From Wolfiporia cocos (Eukaryota; Basidiomycota; Agaricomycetes; Polyporales; Phaeolaceae): a DNA stretch of 64,000 nt. Under the pieces are notes generated by a model. It had not been told where the DNA came from and made no database searches. It was given only the letters and a program-made list of their open reading frames with translations. Every line of letters starts with the position of its first letter. Position 1 is the stretch's first letter. Below are positions 1-10,400 of this stretch, one piece after another. The stretch lies in NCBI GenBank assembly GCA_029448655.1, contig JACCLO010000006.1, positions 1,240,001 to 1,304,000 of the forward strand, given 5' to 3'. A program made the position numbers and the translations under genes.

Positions 1-155
1 GGTTCCCGAGGGACCAGCTACCGGGGTCACCGGACCTTCTGAGCGGAGGCGCATCTTGCGGGGAGCGAGGGGGGTGCTGACGGAGGAGGTGGAGGACATT
101 GTGAATCTGTTTGTGACGAATGTTAGTTTCCGGTTACTCATTGTCTTAGATTCTT
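1..155 (+). CDS. possible 3' end of an unidentified ORF, truncated by the window edge
   Basis: An open frame enters from the left edge and ends at a TAA at 153-155, giving about 50 residues rich in Arg and Glu (it includes RRRILRGARG and LTEEVEDIVN). There is no start in the window and no motif I recognise. It faces the minus-strand ORF at 243-1166 tail to tail. It may be the end of a retroelement or an ordinary gene, or chance. Confidence is low. Confidence 0.2.
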
Positions 156-242
156 AAGAAGGGATTGGTTTTGAAAGCTGCAACTTTCGTTATAGATCAC
201 ACTCGCACTCTATTTCAGAGTTAAAAGATGATAGTATTTCTA

Positions 243-1166
243 CTATACAATCGCGAGTATATCCTCTTCTACCGAAGTAGTTGAGGGCCCTGCCACCTTG
301 TCAGGTGGTGTTACACCGAAGGCAAAAGTAATTTGTAGCGCTACGCATTCTGCTACGATACGAGCTAAGTCCGTACGCCAATCCAAAAAGGAAATATTGC
401 CGAGCTGTTTGCCATACTTTTTCATAATTCTCCAGTCTCTATTGGTGATCCTCCCCCGTCTCGCTCTATCCTTTACGTTATCCACCAGATCCTCCAATTC
501 TACTACCATAGTATGGAAACGCATGTCGTTTTCCATATGGAAGCCTGGGTAATTAGGGGGGTGATTGGCGAGAGGAGTGAGGCGAGTGAGAGTGCCTTCT
601 AGCATGGGAATAACTTGATCGCATGCTTGGAGAGGCTTCTTCTTCCCGAAGACGAGGGAAGGGTCGAGAATCTTGTGGTTGGCCGGAACAGAAGGTCCGG
701 CCGCCGGGCTGGAGAGACGGAGCGCCAGTGAAGAAGCTGCTTGCTTGGCTTCCTTGGCGGCTTGTTTGGCGGCGATTCGCTTATTCAGCTTATCGCGGGC
801 GAGCTTGAGCTTGTTGAGTTCGCGGAGTTCGATTAGGTTCTCCATGGCGGTAATGGATTGCGCTAGCTTCTCTTCCTCTGTCCAGATTCGTTTGGCGAGT
901 GGAACTGGTTTGGGAGGTCGAGGAGCGGGTTTCCCAGCCTCAGCGATGTGCTTTGGCATGTGGACGGGAATCTCCCAAAGGTGGAGCTTCCCGGTGTAGT
1001 CTTCCTTTACAGGAAGCGTGTAGGTGACGTCCTCTGCCCGAGGAATGTCGGTGGTGTCGATGCGGCTGAGAAGTGACCGCTTCGCCGGCTTAACGTAAGG
1101 GGCAGTGGAGGAGCCACGGGTGCGACGGGTAACGCGGGGCATGATTCTAGAAAGTGCAGCCTTCAT
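243..1166 (-). CDS. unidentified 307-aa basic protein, possibly transposon-associated
   Basis: One uninterrupted frame runs from ATG at 1166 to the stop at 243. The N-terminus (residues 1-40) is rich in Arg/Lys, residues about 95-150 are rich in Lys, Ala, Leu and Glu and should form a charged helix or coiled coil, and the C-terminal 100 residues look globular. I recognise no domain, signal peptide or membrane segment. An intronless long ORF is unusual next to the intron-rich genes of this window, and it lies in a repeat-rich block, so it may belong to a mobile element. I do not assign a function. Confidence 0.45.
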   Translation of the reverse strand: MKAALSRIMPRVTRRTRGSSTAPYVKPAKRSLLSRIDTTDIPRAEDVTYTLPVKEDYTGKLHLWEIPVHMPKHIAEAGKPAPRPPKPVPLAKRIWTEEEKLAQSITAMENLIELRELNKLKLARDKLNKRIAAKQAAKEAKQAASSLALRLSSPAAGPSVPANHKILDPSLVFGKKKPLQACDQVIPMLEGTLTRLTPLANHPPNYPGFHMENDMRFHTMVVELEDLVDNVKDRARRGRITNRDWRIMKKYGKQLGNISFLDWRTDLARIVAECVALQITFAFGVTPPDKVAGPSTTSVEEDILAIV

Positions 1167-3700
1167 GAGAAACGAAGTTTCCCAGTGATACGTCCAAGAA
1201 CAGGAATAAAAGGGATTAGGTAAGGTAGGGTAGTGGACTCCTTTTCAGGAGCAAAGAAGGTGTACTACGGGGCATAATTACTCTTATGTTGCGCGCAAAC
1301 CCTGTGCCGAGATGGCGCGGATATTCGCATGACCCTAACGGTCAGAGGCGCCGACTCCAGGGGTAGAGTTGCTGACTGCCAGGCCGGTTCCTGGGTCAGA
1401 TGATTGGGAATCGGATACACGACACCGCCCCGGAGGGACGCTGCCGGAAAGTGGCTGGGATTTTACATCCCTTAGCCTGTCCATGCTTCAACAATGAGGT
1501 TGCCGTCTGTAGCCACATGGGTGTCACATCAGGGCTAAAAAAACCACTGTCGGCCCGAAGACCGCGAGACAGCAGCGCTCCACATCCCGAAGGAGTGGGC
1601 TACGCGCTTCTCTTCCAATGGGGCCCCAAATCCGTTTGACCCATGCTCGCACGCCGAGCTGCCCGTAGGACTTATGCTATTGGCTACCGCGAGTGACCTA
1701 TGGCAGGGTGATTTTTTACGTCACCCCCCTCACTGCTTTTCCCATAACGGGTTCAAAGCAGGTCCCTTACGCCTGGGAGGCGGCTTTGGAAAATTCCCAT
1801 GCCATCATAATGATGACCCTATGGATAGTGATGGGGCGCTGAACAACGCTTGCCATGACAGGGGGTTGGGCGCACACAGGCAGACCGTCCCCTTTTCTCC
1901 ACCGGCGGGTCTTAACCGCGCATGGTCCAAGCTTGTCAGCGAGGATCATGTCTCCTTGACCCTGGAGTCCGGGTTAGGTAGGCCTCCTGCCTAAAAAGGC
2001 GGTGTGGCTTCCCTGGTTGCCTATCCTCTGCCGAGGATGGCGATGTATCCCCCAGATCTCAACTATCATCCCAATCGCCTTGTCAGGCAGAAAGGGATGT
2101 GCGCAGCAACAAGTAATAGCCCCTGTAGGATAGAAACCCAGACCCAAGCGCAAGCGCAAGGGCGGGGGTAGGGGGAGATTTGTTCTTATGACACAGACTA
2201 GACTGTGGGACTCACACTATAACCTAATAAGCGACTTGAAGGAGTTGCTGGAGGTTGGTGAGGAGGCTAGTGGGCGCAAGCAGAGATGATATGTAACTGT
2301 GCGAATGCAGAGAACAAATCTAAGGCTTATCCGCAGTGATAGCCCTACTTATATACATGCTTTGTTTGGTTACCGGTAAGGGAGCCAAACATGAAGGTGG
2401 TCTGTGCGCAGACATAACTAATATGGTTAAGTCGTAAACTACAATAGACCATGTGCGCCGGTAATGGCCGCACCAGTAAGATCGTTTGTTTGGACCGTAG
2501 GTCCATGTTGTGGAAGTGGCTGTAGCTACGTTAGTAAGCCATGCATGTGATTCTTATATACCGGTATCGGAATATGAGTAATCGTGAGGGCATTGGCATG
2601 TGATAACGAGCGGGCCGCTTATCCAATTGTACTGACATAGCCCGGTACCGGGATATGAGTAAGGCGCGTGACACCGGAGGTTAGTCCGCTGAGTCATTGA
2701 CGCGTACAAACGTGTTATGTACGTGTTGTTATGACAGGTGGACGTATACCGCGTTGTGTACGTGTTGTTTGTTTGCGTGTACGTGTAGACGAGCGCTTGG
2801 CAGCGTAAATGTCTACAAGGTCGTAGAAATACCAGATAAATAGGTAAAAATACGGGAAAAATAGTGGAATGTCCCAAATCTGTGACAAAATTGGCGTGTG
2901 ACAAATGCTCACCTGGTGACCATGCTCAACCAGTTTCCAAGCAGCTTCCACATATCCTGCAGCCGGCATATAATCTCTGCCCATAATAGAACACAGCTAG
3001 ACATTGGAAAATATGGGTTGAGGTAGGGATTTCCTGCTACTTTAAATTAGCCACATTCCAAAATCACAAATACAAAACACGTCACTCACTTCGTAATCGG
3101 GGCATTTCTCCAGCTGAAATTGGGGTAGGACGTTGTATCTGTGCGACCCACACGTATCTGTATGCATTAGTCCACTCATTGTGGGATGTGTGGCTTCGCT
3201 TGTTTCAGTGACCTGTGGTAATGATTCAGAAGAAGAATCAATTGGATCTGCTGCTGCTTCTGTCAGATCAACAGGTGTGGGTCATGTATAACCCTATGAT
3301 ATTTATAGATACTCTGCTTATTATCAAAGTCGCTATAGCTGAGTCAGAAGATATTCTCGTTCCTTTCATAAGTTGTAAGTCCTTGAAGCCATAAGTTCAA
3401 ATCCTCGCATGAGCATCATTGTGTGAGCATCATTTACTCACAAACTGTCTAATGTTGTCGACAAGAAAGTGTAGAAACCAGATAATAATTGCCTTTTTAT
3501 TCACTGTTTTCAATCCAGGTAAGTATGATGCACTCATAAGTGTGGGAAAGTGATTCCAAACGAAGCGTTACGGTTGTAATCGGCAGTGTCAGACATAAGG
3601 TCATTCCAATTCAAGAGTTGACTACAACACTAGTAGATGATTGTAACTCATTTAAACACTCCATAGCAATTGCAATGTGCTTGCAATTGCAGGCCATGAC
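1167..3700. other. region without a recognisable gene
   Basis: Short ORFs on both strands here carry no recognisable protein. The part from 1200 to 2160 has few stops in several frames and may be the leader of the 243-1166 ORF. 2700-2790 holds imperfect repeats of GTACGTGTTGTT-like sequence. No RNA gene was identified. Confidence 0.4.
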
Positions 3701-3841
3701 CCAGGCTCCTAGAACCAGCCGCTCTATGCGTTCCACATTCCTGTTGTGGCTAAGTCAGGTGATGTTCCCAATATGGGAATGACTTAGCCGAACAATGAGG
3801 AAGTGAACGCTATAGAGCGGCTGGCCAAATATGTTGGCGCT
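3701..3841 (+). repeat. 141-bp dispersed repeat, inverted copy at 6256-6396
   Basis: This segment, from CCAGGCTCCTAGAACC to ATGTTGGCGCT, matches the reverse complement of 6256-6396 at about 90 percent identity. It contains a short hairpin around AAGTCAGGTGAT and ATGACTTAGC. The ending TTGGCGC followed by TGTGGAGGGG resembles the join between an LTR and a primer-binding site, so it may be the end of an old LTR element, but no coding part remains. Confidence 0.6.
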
Positions 3842-4781
3842 GTGGAGGGGTAGTGTGTTTCTATACTCAAATCCGTATAAGTCACAAGATCACCACTCAA
3901 ACAACAATTACAAGATAGCAAGCTCAACTTCTCAATACTCAAACTCTTCGATCATGCGTACAGGTCGTCGTCCTGTGCTTATATTTTTATTTTTGGTATT
4001 TTCGGTTATTTTTCTTACTGTACTAAAACCTCTCCACCGACTCTACCAGCATGCAAGACATGTCCCGAGGGAGCAGTACGTGAACGTGAAGTAGGATCCA
4101 CGACATTCCAGACTGACATTCCCATGCTCAAGGGCAGTGAGATGCGCACATAAATAGGGCACGGTCTTGACATCGTTGACAGAATCTGAGCCATCGCGTG
4201 TTTTGTACGCCAATCCTGACGGTATGTCAGACGTGTCTGTGCCGACGATGTGGCCCCCATCTGTTTTTCTCCACTACTTCACATGGAATGATAGCCACAG
4301 GACTGTTATGGTAGTCATTTTTCCTTATCAAGTTACATGATCACTCGCTTCTCTCGATCACATATCACTACTTTTTCTTCTGTTGTATTTCGGTTGGCTC
4401 TCGAAACTGTGTCGTTTGTAACATATAACAGCGGCCACGCGGAGCACGCAATCTATCTCTCTCTCCTCGCATTTTTTGTGTGATGCTGTCCTCTGAGTCT
4501 TAGCGAGGCGATGCCGAGCTCAACCACAGCTGATCGAGTCTTCACGGTGAAGAGATCACTGGTGAGTCTATAGTTTTTTTGAGTTGTTTCGTCTCGTAGT
4601 ATCTCCTCGTCATTAGTAAACGTGATCACACATTAGTATTCGTCATTGTGCGCGTTAGTTTGTGGCCAATATTTTGTTGTGGGGTTTTTCTCACATTCTC
4701 ACACATACACTCTGGTCTCTCACGCTACGTATCAGTGACCTGCCATTCACTGCATCTCCACACAGCCCTTCCACAGCGCTC
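3842..4781. other. region without a recognisable gene
   Basis: Only short ORFs are present, none with a recognisable domain. The base composition is AT-rich compared with the gene-dense part of the window. No promoter-gene pair, tRNA or repeat was recognised apart from the elements that flank it. Confidence 0.35.
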
Positions 4782-5539
4782 GATTAGCCGAGCTGACAAA
4801 TCAACTAAGTTCCCATTTTTGCTGGGCAGGCACGCAGGAAATTACTGCTATTGGAATGCATAATGGCTGAGTCAGAGCATCACATCAGCTCACCTGCTGC
4901 CTCATCCAGTTTCTGTGCTCCGAGCATAGTGTAGTTAGTGTAGTACATACTGTGCCGTGCTGTGGCAATAAGGCCACAGCTTGTATCGTGGCTAGAAATA
5001 GGTGGCTGTATGTTAGTGTACTACACCACAATCTCTGCCGTATCCCAGAATGTCGCCAGAGTCATTTACATTCACCAACGTTCTAGATTTTGCAACAATA
5101 CTTTGTCAATGCCAAGTAGCATCGAAGACTTCATCCTAGCAAGGCTACGATATGGTGTGACTACAAATCACCTGTTGATGGCTGAGGTTCACTTAACACT
5201 TTAAAACATTCTAGACATTTTGCACAATGACTCTGGCCATTAAGCAGCTATAATAGAATTGACACTGAGGATTGCACATATAGAACACATGAGAGAGGTC
5301 AATATTATGGTCAACAAAACCATCAGCACGAAGCAAGCAGGTTGACCAGTTTGATATTGCAGAATTTGATAAGTCTATGCTGCTGCACTGCATCAGCTGT
5401 CAGTGTTTCCAATTCCAAATTAGGCACAGGTGAGCCAATGTGATGCTCTGACTCAGCTGTTACACATTCCAATAGCAGTAATTTCCTGCGCACCTGCCCG
5501 GGCGAAAATGACTTAGTTGATTTGTCAGCTCGGCTAATC
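4782..5539. mobile_element. 758-bp element with about 115-bp terminal inverted repeats
   Basis: The left end (4782-4895, beginning GATTAGCCGAGCTGACAAAT) is the reverse complement of the right end (5425-5539, ending GTCAGCTCGGCTAATC) with about 88 percent identity over roughly 115 bp. The interior holds no transposase-like ORF, so this is a non-autonomous, MITE-like or foldback element. A target duplication cannot be scored because an LTR begins two bases after the right end. The superfamily is unknown. Confidence 0.75.
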
Positions 5540-5541
5540 AA

Positions 5542-6251
5542 TGTTACGGATATTCGGATTTTTCGAACACTGATAGAACTCACCATTGGGCGAATACAAT
5601 ACAGGGATTTGTTGCGCAACCAACCCCCTGGCTACTCATGACTCTACTGGGCGCATCCTCAGTTGTACTAGCGTATAGGGCGCATTTCACCTTTGGCAGA
5701 TCCAACTCTGCCCCCGTTTCATATTAATCATTTGTTAGCTGATAGATGGCGTTCAACCGCCATCATCATTTATATCTATCGTTTCAGATATATCGCTGCA
5801 TACCTATCAAACGTTTCATACTATAGTGTAGATGGTAGTGGTGACATCTGGGACAGACCTGACCCCTAAAACTTAACGTAGTATATAAACTCATGTACTT
5901 ACTGTTGAGGCTCTTCAGCTCGACCTTGTTGTATAAACAAGAAGTCTTATACTCGTTCTCAAACGTAGGAAACTATGCTCAGTATTTCTCTCGAGCAACT
6001 CGAACGACTAAGTCCTCAAAGTGCACACTGACTTCTCGGACTTAGGCAAGTCTCATACTCTATTAGACTTGCAACCCAAACAGATTATATCCTCTTACAC
6101 ATATTGGATATCGAATGATCCCCTAGGAACTTCACCTAGGGCTTGAAGGCATCTAACGAGTATTTGCCTTGCATATGTCCCTTGGACTACGTGCAGAAGA
6201 ACAATCTATATCCACAACTCAAATATACGAACGGGTATTCGACCTGTAACA
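5542..6251 (+). repeat. solo LTR of the Gypsy family (710 bp)
   Basis: It begins TGTTACGG and ends CCTGTAACA, the same ends as the three LTRs of the element at 6710-15723, and it aligns with them along its length, including the TATATAAAC box and the self-priming sequence AGCTCGACCTT. It has the long version of the LTR, with the roughly 80-bp segment absent from two of the other copies. The five bases before (ATCAA) and after (ATTGA) do not match, so this LTR probably arose by recombination between two insertions, or its flanks have changed. Confidence 0.85.
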
Positions 6252-6255
6252 ATTG

Positions 6256-6396
6256 AGCGCCAACATATTTGGCCAGCCACTCTATAGCATTCACTTCCTC
6301 GTTGTTCGGCTAAGTCGTTCCCATATTGGGACTATCACCTGACTTAGCCACAACAGGAACGTGGAACGCATAGAGCGGCTGGTTCTAGGAGCCTGG
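6256..6396 (-). repeat. 141-bp dispersed repeat, inverted copy of 3701-3841
   Basis: This is the reverse complement of 3701-3841 with scattered substitutions. It begins four bases after the solo LTR. The two copies bracket the inverted-repeat element and the solo LTR, so 3701-6396 as a whole has inverted ends. Confidence 0.6.
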
Positions 6397-6543
6397 CCAC
6401 GACCCCGCCTCCCGGCGATTGGAACACCCTCAGCAATCACCTGAGCCCAAAGGATTTTCGACCCAGGGTAAGCCAACCTCACCGCCATTACCGGCAACGA
6501 CCATGACAATCTGTTACAATACCTAACACAAGTACGACCGCTC

Positions 6544-6672
6544 ACACCACCCTACTCGTTTCTACGATAATCTTTACTTCCACCATGGCTCTCGTTAGCT
6601 GCCGCACATGTACATAGGATACTGACTGCGGGGTATAAATGGTTGTCTCTCTCTCTCTCAGCAATCACCTGA
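6544..6672 (+). repeat. 130-bp direct repeat, left copy, containing a TATA promoter
   Basis: It matches 17073-17202 in direct orientation (about 88 percent). Both copies contain the core GGGGTATAAATGG (TATAAA at 6634-6639) followed by a TCTCTCTCTC tract, and both end in CAGCAATCACCTGA, which also occurs at 6431-6444. It looks like a promoter or an LTR-like terminal repeat driving rightward transcription. The Gypsy element is inserted 37 bp downstream, between this promoter and the ORF that begins at 15785. Confidence 0.65.
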
Positions 6673-6709
6673 CGGACCCTCCTTTCTCTCTTACCACCAC
6701 CATCGCCTT

Positions 6710-7417
6710 TGTTACGGGTCGAATACCCGTTCGTATATTCGAGTCGCGAATATAGATCGTTCTTCTGCACGTGGGCGTATAGCCGTATGCAAGGCAAATG
6801 CTCGTTAGATGCCTTCAGGTCCTAGGTGAAGTTCCTAGGAGATCGTATAATATACAATACGCGTTAGAGGATATAATCTGTTCAGGTGCGAGTCTAATAG
6901 AATATAAGACTCGCCTAAGTCCGAGAAGTCAGTGTGCACTTCGAGGACTTAGTCGTTCGGTTGCTCGAGCGAGAAATACTGAGCGTAGTTTCCTACGTTT
7001 GAGAACGAGTATAAGACTTCTTGTTTGTACAACAAGGTCGAGCTGAAGAGCCTCGACAGTAGGTACATTAGTTTATATACTACGTTGGGTTTCAGGGGTC
7101 AAGTCTGTCCCAGATGTCACCGATACTATCTACGCTATAGTACCAAACGTTTGATAGGTATGTAGTGATATATCTGAGACGATAGATAGGAATGATGGCG
7201 GTTGAACGCCATCTCTCAGCTAACAAACGATTAACATGAAACGGTGGCAGAGTTGGATCTGCCAAAGATGAAACGCGCCCTATAGACTAGTACAACTGGG
7301 GATGCGCCCAGTAGAGTCACGAGTAGCCAGGGGAGTTGGTTGCGCAACAAGTCCCTGTATCGTATTCGCCCAATGGTGAGTTCTGTCGATATTTGAAAAA
7401 TCAAAATAACCGTAACA
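6710..7417 (-). repeat. 3' LTR of the Gypsy element (708 bp, long form)
   Basis: On the minus strand it reads TGTTACGGTTATTTTG to ACCCGTAACA. It contains the TATATAAAC box and, about 26 bases after the box, AGCTCGACCTT, which matches the complement of the primer-binding site at 13991-14001. It keeps an 80-bp segment (roughly 6830-6910) missing from the two inner LTRs. The flanking GCCTT at 6705-6709 matches that at the other end of the element. Confidence 0.9.
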
Positions 7418-7428
7418 TCAGCCCCTCC

Positions 7429-10400
7429 CTAAGCATTCGTCGGCCTCGACGAATTTTCCAAGTTCCCCTCTTCAGAGTGCCTCGGCGTCCTGCTCGTTGT
7501 AGATGTCGCCGTTCCCGCTGAGGGACGGGGTCGTAGGAGTTCGCCATACGAAGTGTTGGTGGCATTCATTCTGTCGATGACCTGGTTGATTGAGCCCACA
7601 AGTTCTGCAAATATAATCGGGGCAGTCGAGGATCCAGTGGTTAGCGGAACCACATTGTCGACACGACTGCTCGGGTGAGGGCCTCGCTGGTACCCGTAGG
7701 GAAGGGATATCGCGGAGGTATTCGTTATGTTGGTACCTCCAGTGGTGTGCGGCTCGGTGGAGGTTTCGTGCGGCCCATGTTGGTAGGGAGGCGGTGTCTC
7801 GTTCGTGCTCCCTCGCACCTCGCTCAAACTCCTCGCGGGTAATACTCTGCACTGAAGGAGATCGTCGAATAGGCGGCGTGCTATTCGCTCTTCGCTGTCG
7901 CGCTGGGGTAGCCCTAGGGCTCGTCGGGCGTGCAGGTGGTTCACGTCTCCCGTTGCCTCCCATACCAGAAATACGTGGCGTCGGGTCTCTAACTCCTGTT
8001 CGGCGGGCCCTCTGAGTCTCGGTAGGCAACGGAAATAATACTCTATCGCCCTCCATAAAATCAAACGGCCTTGCAACTCGGCGTCGTTCGTCGGGGGTGA
8101 AAAAGCGGGCGGGTCGCGGTGTGTATTCGGGTCGACTGGGAGCAACGTGCTCGCGATCCTCGAAGTCGTTGAGTGCATGTCGTAGTCGGGCCGTCGTGGT
8201 GGCGGCCAATCGGTCGATAAGTCTGTCGGTGAGTAGCTCGAGTCCCTCTCTCTGCGCTCTGATCTGCCCCTCCATTCGGACGAGGTCCTCGGTGATGTTC
8301 TGGTACGAGCTGTAAACGTGGGTGAGGTCCTGCGTGATGTCGAAGAGGGCCGACCAGCCATCGGCTCGGCCAGCAAAAGGTCCCTCGGCCCTGTACCAGA
8401 GGAGGGCGTGTCTAATCTGTAGATGCTGGGGGGAGTACCTTCTTGGTGGCGTACCTCGCGGTCGGCCTTCTCGACGATCTGCATCGCCGGGGGTCGTGGT
8501 ACGGCGGGGGAGCTGGTGGCGAGTCGTCGACATACTATTACTGTCCTGTTTTCGAGTGCCGGGGTTGTCCTGACTCTCGTCCTGTGGTAGTCTTTTATCA
8601 GCTCCTTGGAGTGCTCCAAGTTCGCCTTGTCTTCCCATGAATTGTCGGCCGTGGCATAGCCTTTCCACTTGACGAAGTATTGATGCTTCTTTCCTTTCCA
8701 TCTGTCAGCCAAGATGGCTTCGACCTCGTATTCTTCCTGTCCCTTGATGACATCAGGTGGCGGCCGTAAATAATTGGGTCCATGCACCCTTGTTTCTTTG
8801 AATGGTTTTAGTAAGGCGGCGTGGAATACCGGATGAACTTTCCAGCTTGTTGGTAATTGCAGCCGGTATGTCGTGGGTCCCATCTTTTCTGTGATAGTGA
8901 AGGGTCCTTCCCTTTTTGGTGCCAGCTTGTTAGATTCGTAGGGGATAGTTAGGTTCTTTGCGTCGAGCCAGACCTTATCCCCTTTCTCAAGCTTCGGCAG
9001 TTCTCTGAGGAACCGCCCTGCCATTCTTTTCTGGGCTAATTCATGCGCGATGAATGCCATCTTTCGCGCCTCTTTGATCTTCTTGATCCTGTCGACAGCT
9101 GCCGGGACGTTCCCTACTCTGTCATAGTCTGGGAATCCTCTCGGGACATATCCTAAGATTATTTCCAGTGGCGCTGGCCGGTTTTCGGTTCGTCTGGTGT
9201 TGTGCGCAAATTCGACGTCAGGCAGTCGTTGTACCCATTGGAACGGGTCGTTCATGCAATAGATGCGAAGGTATACTTCGATCTGTTGATTCATTCTTTC
9301 TGTCTGTCCGTCGGTCTGTGGATGGTACGCCGTACTCATCGCTGATTCTGTTCCCTGCAGCTTGCATAATTCCTTGAAAAGCTTTGATGCAAACTGCGGT
9401 CCTCTGTCTGAAATGATCTTTCGGGGGATGCCATATAGCGAGTAGATTTTCCGGTGAAATATCTCTGCCGCCCCTTCGCTAGTGATCGTTTTGTCGCATG
9501 GGGTGAGAGAGATGGCCTTGGATAGGCCATGGTCGACAATCACCATCATGGAGTCATACTTTCCGACTCTTGGCAGGTCGGTGACAAAATCGACTGAGCA
9601 CTGTGAGAAGGGGAGGGCGTCTTCCCGTGTCGGTATTGGTTGCAAAGGGGGTTTCAGCTGATTCCTATCAGGTTTCATCTGTTGACAGATTGCACAGCCC
9701 CGGACGTATTCCGCTATCATTGTTCTCATGTCCGGCCACCAAAAGTGGGTCGTAACCTGTACTGTTGTACCCCAGATCCCAGGGTGTCCGGCCGGGATCG
9801 TGTCATGGTATTTTGAGATGACGTCCCGTCGAAGGCCCTCATCCTTCGGCACGTACATCCTGCCCCTGTAGAGCAGTATCCCATCTGTTTGTTGCCATTC
9901 ATCTGCGGTGGTTCTCGCGGGGAATTCGCCTGTGCCCCCTAGAGCGCGGATCGCCTGTTCCGCAGATTCATCTCGATCGTTGGCGTTCTTGATTCGATCG
10001 ATGATCGGGATCTGGATTGCGTGGACGACGAGTTCGTCTGGAATCATGGTGATTCCCTCGTTGTCTTCGTTGCTTTTGTCCAGGTGGTACAACTTGGAAA
10101 GCGTGTCGGCCATGACTAGTTTCCTTCCGGGGACGTGCTGCAATTTCAGGTCGAATTGCGAAAGGAATAGATGCCATCTCGCTTGTCGCCGATTTAGGCG
10201 CTGTGCGCTTCTCCAGTACGTCAGGTTCTGATGATCACTTCGGATCAAGATCCGATGCGGTGCTCCTTCCAATAGGTGCCGCCATTCTTCTAATGCTCGG
10301 ACTATCCCGAGTAGTTCGCGATCGTAGATTTCGTAGTTCCGTTCTGTTGGTGTCAGGGATTGTGAGAGATATCCCACCGGCCGTTCGCTCCCTGTTTCAT

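Noticed and set aside
3335..3410. Possible tRNA with AGTTCAAATCC (B-box-like) and TAGCTGAGTCAG (A-box-like).
   Set aside because: The T-stem and acceptor stem do not pair when drawn. Not called.
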